Positions 13,801 through 28,198 are shown, counted from the stretch's first letter. The stretch: 64,000 nt of DNA from Stichopus chloronotus (GCA_021234535.1 CM037836.1:22682769-22746768); one strand, 5' to 3'. Notes: generated from the sequence alone by a model not told the origin. Program-made: numbers and translations.

Positions 13801-16800
13801 TGCTTCACCGCTATCAGTTTTTTTTTCCTTACAATAGAGGAGACTTAAGTTGTGCTAGTACAGACCAACCACATTCGATTTGAACTTGATCGCTATTAGA
13901 ATATTGGGTCAGTGAGGTTCTAATATCTCACATTACTCGCATATACGTTTTCTTTTCAGTTTCAATACTGACAAAATACAAAGTAAAACTACTTTGTAAC
14001 ATTTTTCATTAATTTTGTTTTGTTTCGTTCGGTGCTGCTTTTTAATTTTTTTTGTCAGACAAGGACACGTTTTTTTTTTTTTTTTTGCACCAAACAATGA
14101 CTCGACGATACTAAATTTTATACCGTCCTGTATGACACATACCTTGAATAGGTGCACAAAGAATGGCATACAGTGATGTTTTGCAACAATTTCTCTTTTT
14201 AATTCAATTTCAATTTCTTGTAATTTTAACAAGACCAGCCGTCTCACATATAATGTGCAAGTCGTAACTCAATGAAAAGATTTTCTTTGTCCCGACACCC
14301 GAGCGGTTTGCCTCAAAAAAAATATGGAACATCCTAAGGGGGGTCCCGGGATTAAAACAAAAAAAACAAAGTTGAGAACGTAGGGTCTAGATGACCAAAA
14401 AATAATCATCAACAAGCACGCCAAAGCTGGGCAAGTAAAATTTTGTCTGAGATTTGCCAACAGTGACACATGTCTTAACGACTATGGTAGAGAAGTGTCC
14501 AAGTAGATCGAAGTAAAGATCGCCCCCCCCCCCAAAAAAAGAAGTTCCTGTTATAAGATCAATTCAATTAGAGCTAGGGTATCTAGCCTACCGTCTAATA
14601 ATCCTGGTTTTTAAGTGTATACTTTCTTATTTTCTCCGAAAGTAACAGTAGCAGAGAAAATGTATCGCCATCTGCTTAGTAGCTTCAGAAGTATTATAGT
14701 TACCATGCAGGGGGCTAAATTTACGATTCTGGTGCTTGCTCACGCCAGTGCTTCTTGGATTTTTATTTGCTCATCTTCTCTCGTATCCAACGAATATGTT
14801 TTGATACGTGTCCTTTACATACCAGTAAGTGCCTCTAATTAGCCAAAGATGCAAGATCTATACTCAAAATACAGAGCTATAGTATTACCACCGAAATAGG
14901 AACGCTGATTAAAATTGTGTACGAATGAATAACTTCTATGTTGCAAATGCAATTGGCGGGAATCGGCAATCGTGATTTGTTTTGAACTTCTGAGAATACA
15001 ATCGATTAGTGTTGACGCAGACGTCGGTCTATATGTTGAAGAGAATAAACAAATTTAAGATTATCAATTAATGGTTGTATCAATCCTTTTTTTTTCATTT
15101 CTATTCTCCTTCCTCTCTTTCTGCATGTTATCTTCTCATCTTTGTTTTTAATTCCTCGCTAGGCTATACGTTTCCAACCCTGGGGTGCATTCTGCACGTA
15201 AGATATCAATTCTAGTTCACCGACCGTAAGAATAGACGCATAAACCATCGTCCGTCTGCCTTAATTTGTCAACTTTTTTTGTCATTTACATAGACACCTG
15301 CTTTAATTGATCGGAGGGAACCGACGGTTTGTGACTGGGCACGTGACAATATCATACTTCTGAGGCATAGTATATCTTACAATATAACTGCAGACTGATG
15401 TGGTTGAGGAGAATGTGTGGACTAACGAAGCAGGAAACCTCGTCACAATAAATGACCACCATAAAGTATCACTGCTGCCAAAGGTAGTCAAGATGCTAAC
15501 ACAGCAATGGGTGTGTCACCGATGTATTGTTAAGTACCAATGCTTACAGAAAACTCAATAAAAATTATATCTGTTAGGTATATGATTAACAACTGATTTT
15601 AATTTGTGACAGACGACAGGAATAACATCTTATGTTAAATGGGCGTCCGCAAGGGAAGGTGGGGCGAAAATGGGACCCTTCCCCCTAGAAAATCATAAAC
15701 TTAAAAGGTAAATTTTTGTAGTGGAGGGGTAAAACTTTTAACCTGTTTTCGAACAGAAAAAGGATACGTAGCTGAAAATCACAAGACAAGGGAGACAATA
15801 ACTGCCATTTCCTGAAGTCTGAGGATTGAAAATATTCTCTGTGCTCTACCCGCCAACCGATATTGCCGCTCCGCTCACATAATTTGTCCCCACATCAACT
15901 CTTTGCTCCCATCAACCCTCACCATGACAAAAAAATAAAGAATACTTACTTGAAATTTTCAAGGCTAGAGAGACTAGAAAGTGAAATTTATTGCAGTCCT
16001 GAGATATTTCTATCATCTCCTCCATGACAGAGGCTGGTTATGACAACAAATGTTTCTTCAAATGTTTTTTTTTTGGGAGGGGGGCTGGGGGAGGGAGGGG
16101 GAGGTCAATATTCCCCCTGATCTGATCAATTGAAAGTTTTGCTTACCCTTATTTTTCTTTATTTTTGTGGACGCTCATGTTCAGTCAGTTACCACATTAA
16201 AGATATTAAAGATCTATATCTCAGTTACGCAGGAAAATTTCATTGCCCCTGTAACATACATATATCAAGTAATGCAAATACATATATCGAAGGGACCACT
16301 ATTGCAGATTTTGTGGCCGTGACAGCAAATGGTCTCATTTAAACCATACGGTTACAGCATGTGTATCGATACCAGAGGGTACCTATGGGGCTGGCTCATT
16401 CAGTCTTGATTCGAGGTTTATAATTGAGTCACTGCTGTCACAACACCACAGTCCAAGAAAGATAAACACTATCACTGTTTCATCGTTCAGTTATTAGTAG
16501 CATTTTTCACCTACTGCATTGTTTTGTTGGGGTGGAAGCATTGCTGAAAAGGATAAGAAAAGAATAAATAGTGTAACAAATAAATCCACATAACTTGATC
16601 GGGATGCAACAGCAGCCCACTAGATTCATTCTACCACTCCTTTCTTCAAAGTAAGCTTCATAGTGTAATGGATGATCCCAATCATCCATAGCATGATACC
16701 ACTGTTGGGTGTTTTAGGAGGATGAGACCTCAGCCGTCGGTGCAAATAGATATAAGTGTACTTTTATTCCTATGGCAGTTTTAGTAGCAATTACACAATT

Positions 16801-17303
16801 AAAATAGTGCTTTATTATTTTTTTTTTCAGGTGCAATATGTTTCATTCACATTCTACTGTTTTATCCTGTTACCGTTTTTAATCTTTCACTAATCTGCAC
16901 TGCATTGTTCTTATCATCCTCAAACTGTCTCTGTAATTTCAATTGATACCTTTATTCATTTTATCTTTTGCGGATTACCGTCTAATGAAGTGAATTTGAA
17001 TTTAAGTTTGAATTTGAAGTAGCATTTTGTATTGATAATACTCTGAACATGTCTTCTGTTCTCATCTTCTAGTGATCGAGTCCAATACCAACCTGTAGGA
17101 TATCGGCCAATGTCCTGATCACATTCTTCCCTTGGCTGTTCCAGCAAAAAAGTAACATAAAGTGAATACTTTTGAATGCCCATATCCAATTTTGATGCTT
17201 TATTGACCAATCGGAATGTCTGACACATTGTCATAACACACGCAATTAATTAGATATTTGGCCCAGAGTTTGGTGGGGCCATGGCCCGTTGGACCACCTT
17301 CAG

Positions 17304-17305
<2 letters not shown>

Positions 17306-17327
<22 letters not shown>
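17306..17327. repeat. (CA)11 microsatellite
   Basis: Eleven uninterrupted CA units, followed shortly by a GA-rich stretch at 17338-17346. Confidence 0.9.
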
Positions 17328-17335
<8 letters not shown>

Positions 17336-18028
17336 TGAGAGAGAGCTTTATTATTGGCTCACCATTATTGTCAAAGCCATAGGGTACACAAGAAACGATA
17401 ATTCTGTTTCCGATAGCTTCAGTACCTCATAAACTTAAATCTCACAAGTGAAAAGAAACACGTAACAGAAAGTGGGTGATTTACTGCATCATGTAGGTGT
17501 GGACTGAAACATGAAGTTTTGAAGTTTTGTGGATGAAGTTTGGAAGGAAGTTTACGAAGAAGACAACCTTTCCTCATCTATAAAAAAGGTGTTAAAATTA
17601 GAAATAACTGTCAAAGTTGAGAGGAATTGAGAGGAAGTAATTCTCTCTTGGTTGGGTTTATGGCATAAAGGATTGACCACAAAATTCTTCCGACCACCCA
17701 TCTCCACATGTTGTACATATTGATAAATCAGATTTAGCAAAGCTTTTACGGTTGATAAAACTTTGTTTGCATGACGTATTACATACAGATCTTCTTTAAG
17801 CTAATAAACGCGTTCCCGTAATAATGGGGCTTACATCCGCATCCCAATAAAGGTGGTAGTCGTCATGTCGGAGGAACGAGGTGGGTGGAGGCAGAACTGT
17901 AAAGTTATTCACTCAATAATTATTTTGAATGCATACCAAATATGCAATGTTCAACGTTTCAATGATGGTTGCGTACCTGTTTTTGTAACATAGAGGCTAC
18001 AGAAGCGGCGTGTATTGTGAGTGGGTGG

Positions 18029-18054
18029 GTGTGTGTGTGTGTGGGGGGGGGGGG
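18029..18054. repeat. (GT)n followed by a G12 run
   Basis: GT units (18029-18042) run directly into twelve Gs (18043-18054); a GTG-rich stretch follows. Confidence 0.85.
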
Positions 18055-21000
18055 ATGGTGGTGGTGGAGGGGTGGGATAGTTAGGGTTGGAAGATTGGAG
18101 GATGGTCTGCTGTCACATCTTTCAAATAAGTGAAAAGAAAGTCACGATTGGAGCAAAATTTAGTACCTTAGGGGAGATAATGTAATCTACTCGAGATGAA
18201 TTTTCTCATAAGAGTAAACTTGACATTCACGTGTGTGCACGTGTGTAGCGGCACTTCATTTTGCCAAGTTAAATCATCTTCAGATTTAGAAAGTGCATAG
18301 TACAGAGATGCTTTAGAGAGCTCTAATATCGATGCTGATGAAAATAGCCGCCTCTTCGAGATCGCATCAATTTCATTTGCTTAGTGTCAAAACCAAGTGA
18401 CGCTCTAGTAATTGATTCATCCACACAGTACAGAAGACAAGAAGATGAAAGTGCCGACGAAAGGCCGACCCCCGTCAAAAGGCGAATTTCTGTTACCAAT
18501 AACAACGTCTAAAATTGGAGAAAATGCTCTTCGATTATTCCGCACCTCGCTTTGAAATTACAAAGATTACGTCACTTTGTTTTGGTTTAATTTAAATTTG
18601 CATGGAAAATTAGAGAGTGAATGTCATGGAAGTAGCTTGTTTTGCCCTTTCTTTTCTTTCTTTTCCTCTTTCTTTTCCCTCTTTTTTTTTTACTTTTTGT
18701 GCGTGCTCGCGTGCGTATATCTTTCTGAACAGTTTAAAATTTAACTATCAGCGTTTATCGTGGAAAGTAAGAAAAAGCATTATTCAGGCAAGCATATGAG
18801 TACTCTCCACATAGCCATGGAAACATGACGTAATGTTACATAAGTTAAAACTTTTCCCTGATATATTTTTTTTCGTTTCCTTGCAAAACGTGTTTAGTTT
18901 GTGATGGTTTGTTTTGTTGAGGGGTTTGTTTATACGTTCGAAAGCGGAATTATCACGTAGTGATTATTGATTATGCCTATATTTGTAAACATAAACGGTC
19001 ATTTTATCGAAGCCACGTCCTCTCAGCGAATATTTGAAATATTTCATGGCGAATTTTAAAACAAAAATGAATGGTAACGATACCATTTTAGTGTTGTATA
19101 TAAATATATATACAAGGTATCAGGGGCGAGGAGTATGGAGCTTTGCCCTCAGTTCCAACAACAATCACAATTTGAAATTATTCGTTAGAGGTTAACAACT
19201 TTTTACTTCGTCACCATAGGGCACAAAGTCACGAGTTAAATGTCAAATTCCTTCTTGCTGTCTCAGCTTTTATGCTGATGTGGATTAGATATGATGTATT
19301 TCCTCCATAATTCAGGATTTTTTTCATAGCGAGCAAGAATGTTTTACAGCTTGAAGCAAAAACATGCACACTACTGGGATTTCTTGGCGTGGGCAGAAAA
19401 GGAAAGGAGAAAAAATATAAATATGTATCATTCATAAACATTTAGGAAAGTGTTTGTACCGAGTAGCACAGTGAATTACGGGATAGTGATAGGGTTTATA
19501 AGTGAATGACATAGAACGGTGAGAGCAGGTATGAAGTCTGGAAAGTTACACAAACAGGGTTAACTTACATAGGCTAGCCTAAGCTGTACCCACCTAATGA
19601 CTGACTGGATCAGGCGGCGTTGGCTGATCCAGACATATCACTATAGAGACCGAAAAGACTGCAGAATATGCTTTTACTACGCAGTGACACATACAATTCT
19701 ATATTATACCATTTCTGTGGCCCGGTGTGGTTAAAGTTGGAGGTGGTCACGTTGGCATCTGACGCAGTGAAGCTTAGCAACCGGGAAATTTTAGAGTCGT
19801 CACCATGCCGTGTAATATAAACATACACATACAGATTTGTATGTGTGGGGGTTAATAGGGGAGGAATCACGGACATAGCATAGCCTACACTCAACAAAGA
19901 TATGCCTCGTTGCAAACTATTGGGCAAAGCAAATAAAAAAAAAAAAAAACATACGCCAGTATGCATCGTTTGTTAACGGTTAACCCAAGGAGGATTAATT
20001 TTTTACCTACTTGGGTATTTATTTACCCAACAGTTTGTAATGAAGCATACTTAACCAACCTGCCGGCTGAAAGTTCACCTGACCCTGTCAGAGTGGAGGT
20101 TAAGTGACGCCACATTCTACAAAAGCTTACCTCAATTCAAATAAAATCAAATATATGTGTATTACTGATGTCACTGGAATATAAAAATTTCATCTTGCCA
20201 TATTCTACGAGATTAAAATAAGTGTGTACTCATACCTTATTTACCACAAGCAATTATAACGACCACTTTCATTCTGTAATGATAAAAAGCTCCTCGTTTT
20301 TACGTAAGTAAATTAAAATATTGACTGATATGGGAGGCTTAATTGATGTTACTGGTGATCAGTTTACAAAATTTGAGTCTTGATTTGCCTCTTCTAAAGC
20401 TCACGACAGACGAACATCAAAGGATAAATGTAGAAAGGAAAGAGTAAAGAGGAAAGAATAATATATCCTAACGGAACCCGCGATGCATGTTTCATCCACT
20501 AAATACCGTGGTTAATTTCACACAGTAGACTGAGTACATTTTTTTTAACTGGCTAGGTAATAATTTCGTCTGCAAAAACAAATGCAGGCCAGCTGTATAT
20601 AGAGAGGAATTTATGTACTATAGAAAATGGAAACAGAGAGGTAAATCTTAACATCATGAATTATTCATCGGACGAAGATGAATGCCACAGCCCTGAACAT
20701 TTAAAAGAAGAGAAATACGTCAATGCTATTATGAACAAAATCTGTTTGAATTAAATGTAAGATAAAAAGAAGCATGCGATGCAAACAAAATAGCTAATAA
20801 GTACCTTTGAAGGATACGGATAAATTTCCGGACGCCTTACGTTAATCTCAAAGACCTTGTAATCACGGGTGTATATATATAGACGTTACAGTGACAGCGC
20901 ATCTTATCTTTTGCAGACTATCGTGTCAAAGCAAGGACAGCATGAAAATACAGTCAGATTTATACAGTCAGATTTATGTCCTTCTGAGAACATATCCACC

Positions 21001-23586
21001 ATATCTTAACTCCCACCCCCACCCCGATCCCACCGAAAGAGAGAAACTTGATTCTTACACATTACCTATAAATGTTGGCCATAACCGTCACAAACAAAAA
21101 GTCAGGACAATTCCCCTTGCATTATCCATCCTCAAATTGGTATTGCTATCAAAATCCTCTTGATGACGAAATCGACTTTCGTCTCATTTTCAGTTCAACT
21201 TTCCACGGTTACGTCTTCCATAAACGTTCACGTTTGTAGGAACCATCCCACTAAAATGGGAAATCTTTTTAACTCCACCCTAAACTATGCTAAGTGTCGT
21301 CAACGGGGTACTGAAAAGAAAAGGGAACTAAAATATCTGTGGTTTATGTGAATTTTTGTGACGCAGCTATTTTGGATTGTAAACCATTACTCAGTATATC
21401 CATTCAAGCAAGTTTAGTTGACTTTGAAACTGTTACAGTCTCTCTGTTTGCACAGTCTTCTTACTCTTCGATTTCCATGATGCCCTACCGGTCGCAGAGT
21501 ATCACTTTCTCGCCTTAGTTCAGATCTATATCACTTTCTTTGCACTCCTCAAAACATCGAGAAAATAAAATTTTTGCTGTCGGGGTTTATCGTTAAACTA
21601 AATCTCAGCTGCAGTACTAAAAAAAATATAAACTGCCATAGTCTAAAAAGTTTTCGTTGGCGGTGTCTTTAAATGTATCCCGGATAGAATAATTGTTGAC
21701 TGTCAAATTTGCGATAACGATCACACGGCGTTACGTTTTGCATGTGCATGGGACATTTACGTTGTTTGGCAGCTAGAGGTGCATTTCTTTTTTACTCAGG
21801 ATGTGTTTATAAGCCTAATTTACATACATACAAAGCCACCTTGTCTTGTCAGATAAGCAACCGAATTGCATAGATTTGAATGACTAAACCGAGAAAATCG
21901 GAAATAAAGGCTGTGTGCGGTGAGAAGGGGAAGATAAATTGTTTTCGAATATACAATTGTTATACTTTGTGCAGTGGAAAAGTAGGTTAGAGTGTTTGAT
22001 TAGCTTTTCTGAATTCTCGTTCTTTGAATGGATACGTACGTTACAGTTATAGGGTTAAAATCTGTGGTATTATACCTCGGCATGCACCTCACCTTGGGAC
22101 CTGGAGGAGGTTGTTTGTTGAACACGTAGGCTTGTCAACTTTGCACCCTCGTCAACTTCGTACAAGCCCACAACGATGTACTATGTTAAAGAGAATCACA
22201 GGTACCTGTTGCCAGTTTCTACGCAACCAAGACCGCATATTTTAGAGTCCATTATGCATGCGTGCATAATGCGTTACTGATAATGTCTTTTGCATCATTT
22301 ATGTAGCCTAGAGACAGTTAAAATATCAGATTCGCTCATAACTTTTTTTTTTTTACATTTTTGCACCATACGATTCTTTTTCCCGTATAATGGCAGGACT
22401 GCTAATATCCTGTAAATTTTCACGGGCGACAATAGAAAAATGGAAGAGATTTTATACATAAGCAAGGTGTAAACACACCTTCACATCGCCTATCTATGCT
22501 TTTTTAAATCTTCTTTCATACTTTTGAGGTCAATAAATCAGTAAGTTGTTGATTGCAGGAATTTCCAAACGTAGCAAATGCATCTTATGATATTGAAAAT
22601 TACGTTCAATTTTAGAAAGAATCCGTATTAGTTATCACTCTTTGCTTTAGCTTTAACCTTAACTTTTACTTTAGCTATTGCTTTTGAGTCGACCGTGGAA
22701 TTTAAAAAAAAAAGCTAGGGTACTGGTACTCGTGTGGCGTTTTCTAGGGGGGTGGGGAACTAAGACACTGGGGAGGGGTCGGGATGGTACAAAAACTCCT
22801 GCTCTTACGTGTCAGTATGCATGTCACGTATTCTGCCCCATGCAATCACGCCGATACAATATACGCACAATCGCATATCATGTTACGTCCGTGATACGCG
22901 TGCGTTACATTTTATTGAAAGACATGTTTTCGTATTTGCTGTTATTAGGACACGAAACTCAAAGATATCATATTTGCAGTCAAATGTCGCCCTACACCAA
23001 CTGCATGCCCACTGATCGATTGATTGGGGGGGGGGGCAATTTTAGTGAAGATGGAGAGTATATGCTGTAGTTTGTTCCACTTTCACTGTGGGTTAAGTGT
23101 TTGTCTTCCTGATTCCGTCGTCCAACTTGAACAATTCATGCCTTTCGTAGAATAACACTCCGGCGGTATCCGCTTCCGGCGGATTCTTTCACCAAAACCA
23201 GCTCGCCTCTACTTCGAGGGTTCCACACGTCTGTGAGTACAGAGAGCCCGTCTCTACTTCTCCATCTCGCAGAGAACAAATAAATAACCAAAAAAAAAAA
23301 AAAGAGATATTGAAATTCAATGTCACACACTCGTAACGGTTGCTCGAGAAATTCCAAAACTAAAAAAAAAATAGGAGACAAAAATTAGGCCACATAGTCA
23401 ACAAAACGCGCAGAAAGTGATCGACTTGTTATTGATTCGTTGTTAGAACCATTTCAACTTAGTTACAGGGGAAACAGAATAGAGACTTATTAGCGTAATC
23501 AATAAAGAAACCTATGTAAGAGTTAAGTGGCAGGTTAAATCACAAGCTGAAACGGCGAACCCATTATTCACTTCACCCGAACACAA

Positions 23587-23614
23587 AGAGAGAGAGACAG
23601 AGAGAGAGAGAGAG
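23587..23614. repeat. (GA)n microsatellite with one interruption
   Basis: GA units broken once by ACA, followed by GGTGGA repeats to about 23633. Confidence 0.85.
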
Positions 23615-25199
23615 GTGGAGGTGGAGAGGTGGAGATTCAGTTCAATTATGATATCACATTATGATTGTATTGAAAAGGAAAGTGATGTCATTTAATGATT
23701 TAACAGTCTTTAGTCTATAAGAATTTGACAGTCTGTGGGCTTCGGTATTTGTTGACCGGTTCGTCGGGGAAAAAAATAAAAAAAGGGGGAAAAAAAGCCG
23801 AAAGAAAAAGAAAACCCAGCAATTTCTCACCTGAAGGAGATAATCATCAAATGCTTTTCTCAGGGATGCTTTTACATCGTTACACTTCTTTTTTATTTAT
23901 TTATTTTTTCTATTTTATTATTATTATTATTTTTTTTTGCTTTTCCAAAGTGACTGTTGTGAGGATGTCATTGACATTGGCGGAGAACAAAGGAGAGAGG
24001 CTGCAAATGTGAGAGACTGAGATGTTGCACTGAGACATCAACATTAAAACTTAAAGTACAATCATATCAATTGAACTAAGTACCACAATGGTTGGGATGT
24101 TAGCTCTGTACATGAGAGACGAAAACCAAATTACAATTAAACAACTGCAAAGGAAACTGAAAAGAACTAAAATGGTATTGCTACCAATGCAGGAAACGTG
24201 TGGTAAATAAGCCAACCATTCACAGTCACAATGTACTGCACTATTGTTCAGTTTGTAATTTTTCAAAAGTCCAAAGTAAAGCTAAATGAAGTTTCTTTTT
24301 CACAGATAGAAATTCAGTTACTTGTTTCGCAACAACGATTTGTTTACAAAAACTTTCAGAAATTTGTAACATGATGCATCTTCCGTAAATCATCCTGTAT
24401 GTATGATTGTTTGAGAGGATCAAGCTTTTGCTGATGTTTCTTGAGACTGATTGGTGTAACTATCTTTTAAGCTTCTTTCTTTGTATCCCACATTAGTGCA
24501 TTTTAAACAGAATATTGCCATTTCAGTTTTACATTTATTGTGCAGTTGTCGCTAACCTTTGACCTTTTCCAGAGTTAAGTTTGCTTCTTTTTTTTTTTTG
24601 TCTCCGTCACATATTCCGTTCTTTAGCCAGTAGCCTAAAGTACAATCAAATTGACCCCTTTGTAAACGATATTACACCATACTGCAATCAGGTCTTTCAA
24701 ACCCTGCTGAGAAATAGAGTCGCACAGTATGCACGACACAGTGGTGAATCGGCAGGAGACAATTGATTGTCTTAAAGATTGTGTAAGGTGATTAATATTA
24801 ACTGACCATTTGATATACAGTGGTACCACTTCTTGAAATATAAAAAAAAATAAATGCAAGTCATTAAACGAACCTGGCATCTTAGAAAGTGAGCCATCCT
24901 GTCAAGCTCGCAGTTAAACAGTTGTTTTGTGATTGATAAGCTACCGTAAGTGAGATGGGAGCTGTTAGAAAAATAGCCTTTCCTAGTAGTTGATAATATA
25001 ATATAACATTTACCTATAGATAAAGTCATACGTCGCTTGTTGAAATTAAATGTAGATGAATCATACATAGTGAACTGATGGAAGCAATTAATCATTTAAT
25101 TCACGTAAAAGACAGTATCAATTTGATTTTATTATACATATGTATACATATATCTGTCTATCATCTACCTCTCACCGCGGTCTTCCTGATATCAATGTT

Positions 25200-25584
25200 A
25201 TTTGGATATCAGCCTCTCCTCCACCAATCCAAATTCATGGGTAATGCCGTCCCTAACCTACCAGTTTTAGGTTTTCGGAATCCACCCAACCTTCGCAACA
25301 CTCTTGTACGTGCTAAAGTAAAAATCCCTGCTAATGATCTTCCGAATCTCAATTTGAGCTGCCAAGTTACAACCCTACTTCCCTGCCCAGCCATGCAAAT
25401 GATGAGTCCTGTAATGTTTTTTTTTTCTTTGCATTTATTGCATCATCTGCCTTTCTTGTAATGTTCAGTATGTGGGATCCTCTGTCAAACTTCGCCATCG
25501 TCTAAACCATCTCAAACCTTGCTTACCTCCCTTTTGTAAACATAGCTTTAAGCAACGCAACGATTGTTGGGGGGGGTCTTTGTG
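25200..25584 (+). pseudogene. Penelope-like retroelement relic with GIY-YIG endonuclease fragment
   Basis: Two frames together show a decayed 3' part of a Penelope-like element. The first (about 25216-25330) reads PLLHQ...VLGFRNPPNLRNTLVRAK, matching the conserved linker before the endonuclease. The second, from 25430 to the stop near 25584, reads CIYCIICLSC then NVQYVGSSVKLRHRLNHLKP, the C-x-x-C plus YVG..L..R...H signature of the GIY-YIG nuclease. The frame changes between the two around a T run near 25418-25430, and no reverse transcriptase is seen upstream, so it is a dead fragment. Confidence 0.72.
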
Positions 25585-27689
25585 ATCACCTATCTACACA
25601 TTTCCCGAGCAAATTTATGCACAACATGATAAGGATTCTCGAGAGCTAATGCGGCCTTCGCGACAAGGAGACCAGCTGGATTTGAAAGTATAACACAAAC
25701 TTTACAAAGGGACGTAACATTAATGACGGGTTTCAGGCCCAAGTTCCACAAATCCAAGTTCAGCTACAAATAGCCATTGTGTTTTGTCACGCTTAAGTTG
25801 CCTATAGTGTTCAAATGCTTCTTACAATACTCCTTTTCTTCTACTGTTCTGTGTTTTTGGGTGTTTTGGTTCATTTGTTGTTCAGTTGCTTTTCTTCGAA
25901 ACTGATGGGGAGGATCTTATGTGTTCCGAAAATTAAAAGATATGTTTTATCTTTTCCTATTTATTTAATTCGTCTGTTTTTGGTGTGATGCATCTTTTCC
26001 TGAACTATATAAGGGGTGCGGTTGAGTCATTCCTACCTTAGAGTGCTCGATACTTTTCCTCCTTCAGAATACATTATCCTGTACTCTCATGCAGACCGTT
26101 TCGTATACAATGTGTGCACTCATCAGCGCTTTATATATGAGACTAGACGTCTTCAAAATTTTCTACAAGCATCTGAGTGTGAGGGAAGAAAAATCATTAT
26201 CCTCAAGTTACTGCATTCAGATGGAACCATCATTTTTTTTTTATATTTTTATTAGGGCATGCAACTTTTAACAAGTGTTCGGAATTTGTTTCTATAACAT
26301 TCAAAAGTGTTCCTGTTTAACCTGTGACATCCCACATTATCGTCTTTGCGTCTCTGTAATGGAGTATAAATATTTTTGTTTCTCTCTACTGAAGATACTT
26401 GACATATGTTTTTCCATAATTCCCTACCTATCGTCATGCTCTTTTCCAATTCACTTGTAATGTCCTTACCTCACAGTATATGTATACATATAGAGAAAAA
26501 AAAAAAAAAACAGAAGACGTGTTCTGTATCGCACTGGAAACAAGGTATCATTTGATCATTCTAACCATGTGATCAAGGACAAATTCACCGAAAACTGCAT
26601 GCAAGATGGTGGAATTTCGACGCGAATACAAAATATAAACCGGATTTAGGTTGGGTTTAAAGTTGAAAGAAAAAGTAGGTCTGCTCATCTCCCAGGTTGG
26701 TACCTCGGCGTTTGAAATGAGACATGTGTAGCTATATAGAGTTAGTTTTATCTTACACAATGCCAACGCTGATACTTTTGGCTCGTTAAATTAAGGAGTA
26801 TTTATGGGAGGCAAACACACACAGGCACACACATACACGCACATATCAGACTGTTTTTTTTTCTTTAGATGCATGACGGGAAATATTTCTGTCTCATTTG
26901 AATTGAGTTGATACAGTGACCTATTTTGCATGTGCTAACCCAATGAGGAAGAAAATGAAATTTCTTGATAACCGCCGCTGCTGCTATACTTGACATAATT
27001 TGCTGACGTTTCCATAAGAAGGCTATTGTGACTCTGGCAGATGTGTCCGTCGTTCCAGGTTGCAAGATTATGTACGTTAGGGGTGAAACTGTGTGTTAAG
27101 AACTGAAAAAAGCTATACGAGTATTTCAGGATTTGTCTTAAAGGAAGGAAAAGTCACTAGTCTCATTTTTTTTGTGGGCATCCTCAGCCCAATATTTCCT
27201 TGAGCAGGCCTTTGATACAACTTTTTCTTCAAATTCGAGCACCCTTCTATACTTGACACTTGTGTCTTTACTGGCCGGAGGGCATTTCTGTTTCGGCATA
27301 TGTCGCAAACATAAAACAAAAAAAAAGTCAGTCATTTATGACCGGGTTGTGCTGGGACTACTATTCGCGATTTGCAATGTGAGAATAACAAACCGACGCA
27401 CATTCAGAAGATTTTAGTCACCCCCCTTCCCTCACCTCTACACCAAGGAAAAATGGTCTCATTGCATCACCCAAGATCTCTATTCAACGTGATCGAGCTT
27501 CTGACTGCAGGCATTAAACAAGTTGCACCCCGGCAAATTTTGTGTTGATAGAGCTACATTTCTATATTTATATGTAAATCTGTCATGGAGAACGTCTCAA
27601 GTTTTTTGGTATTTGCATTGAGAGGTCAATATATCACAGTTAATGTCATTCTTCACGTCTCCCCGTCTTTCTTTCTCTTCTTCATACAG

Positions 27690-27778
27690 GTAGATTTCAC
27701 TACGAATTATTTCTTTTCTGCATGTAATGCGTGATAATTTGAAACACTGACCGGCGCTAGAAAAAGTCCTCCTCGGAG
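27690..27778 (+). other. Probable 5' UTR part of the first coding exon
   Basis: A long pyrimidine tract (about 27653-27683) ends in ATACAG at 27684-27689, a strong splice acceptor. An in-frame TAG lies at 27758-27760, so the coding frame cannot extend upstream within this exon. The simplest reading is that this exon begins at 27690 with 5' UTR spliced from a leader exon further upstream, which I could not locate. The acceptor could instead be unused and transcription could start nearby; no clear TATA box settles it. Confidence 0.5.
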
Positions 27779-28123
27779 ATGGATGCCGTCTCTAGAGTCC
27801 CATACGCCATGTACGAAGCGTCCACGAGTGGAGTGGGGCCCATGGCGACAATCGACGAAGAGTACAGCGATTCTCTTCGATGGTATATCGTGATTCCCAT
27901 TCTGTTCCTGCTGATAGCTTTCATCGGAATATCGGGGAATTCCCTGGTCATATTCGTCATCGCTAAACATAGAGACATGAGAACTGTGACCAATTATTTC
28001 GTGGGGAATCTCGCCATCACAGATATCAGCCTCCTTCTGATTTGCGACATACCAACCTCGTTAATAATGTTACAATGGCAGCATGGGAATTTTATATGCA
28101 AATTCATCTCTTACATGCAGGGC
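27779..28123 (+). CDS. GPR54-like receptor, coding exon 1 (N-terminus to start of TM3)
   Basis: It encodes residues 1-115. The ATG at 27779 is the first after an in-frame stop at 27758 and has a good start context (G at -3, G at +4). Residues 1-35 form a short extracellular tail rich in acidic and small residues with no Asn and therefore no N-glycosylation sequon, which is unusual for this class. TM1 contains GNSLVI (53-58), the first intracellular loop carries HRDMRT, TM2 contains NLAITD (77-82), and the extracellular loop 1 WQHG motif (100-103) precedes Cys107. The exon closes after GGC in phase 0 at a consensus donor, GTGAGT (28124-28129). If the intron is kept, translation runs 31 codons further to TAG at 28217-28219. 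Confidence 0.94.
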
Positions 28124-28198
28124 GTGAGTACTCCTTTTCTTTGGTTCTTCCTCTCTTTGTTCATTTCTGTTATCGATCCAAATTTTTACAAAGTTACA

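Larger units (their letters stand above)
1..27689. other. Upstream region without a convincing gene
   Basis: Reading both strands I find only short open frames with no recognisable domain. The region could be intergenic DNA, an intron before the first coding exon, or both. Its recognisable contents are transposon relics (2909-3245, 13681-13800, 25200-25584), microsatellites and homopolymer tracts listed separately. Long blocks such as 5000-9500, 11300-13600 and 18800-22600 hold nothing I can name. Confidence 0.6.

Noticed and set aside
15640..15740. GC-rich stretch (GGGCGTCCGCAAGGG) resembling a dispersed repeat end
   Set aside because: No inverted partner or second copy in the window.
22678..23070. 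130-codon plus-strand open frame
   Set aside because: It starts without ATG, runs through A and G homopolymers and shows no domain.
27707..27970. Minus-strand open frames over exon 1
   Set aside because: They are shadows of the receptor's coding strand.
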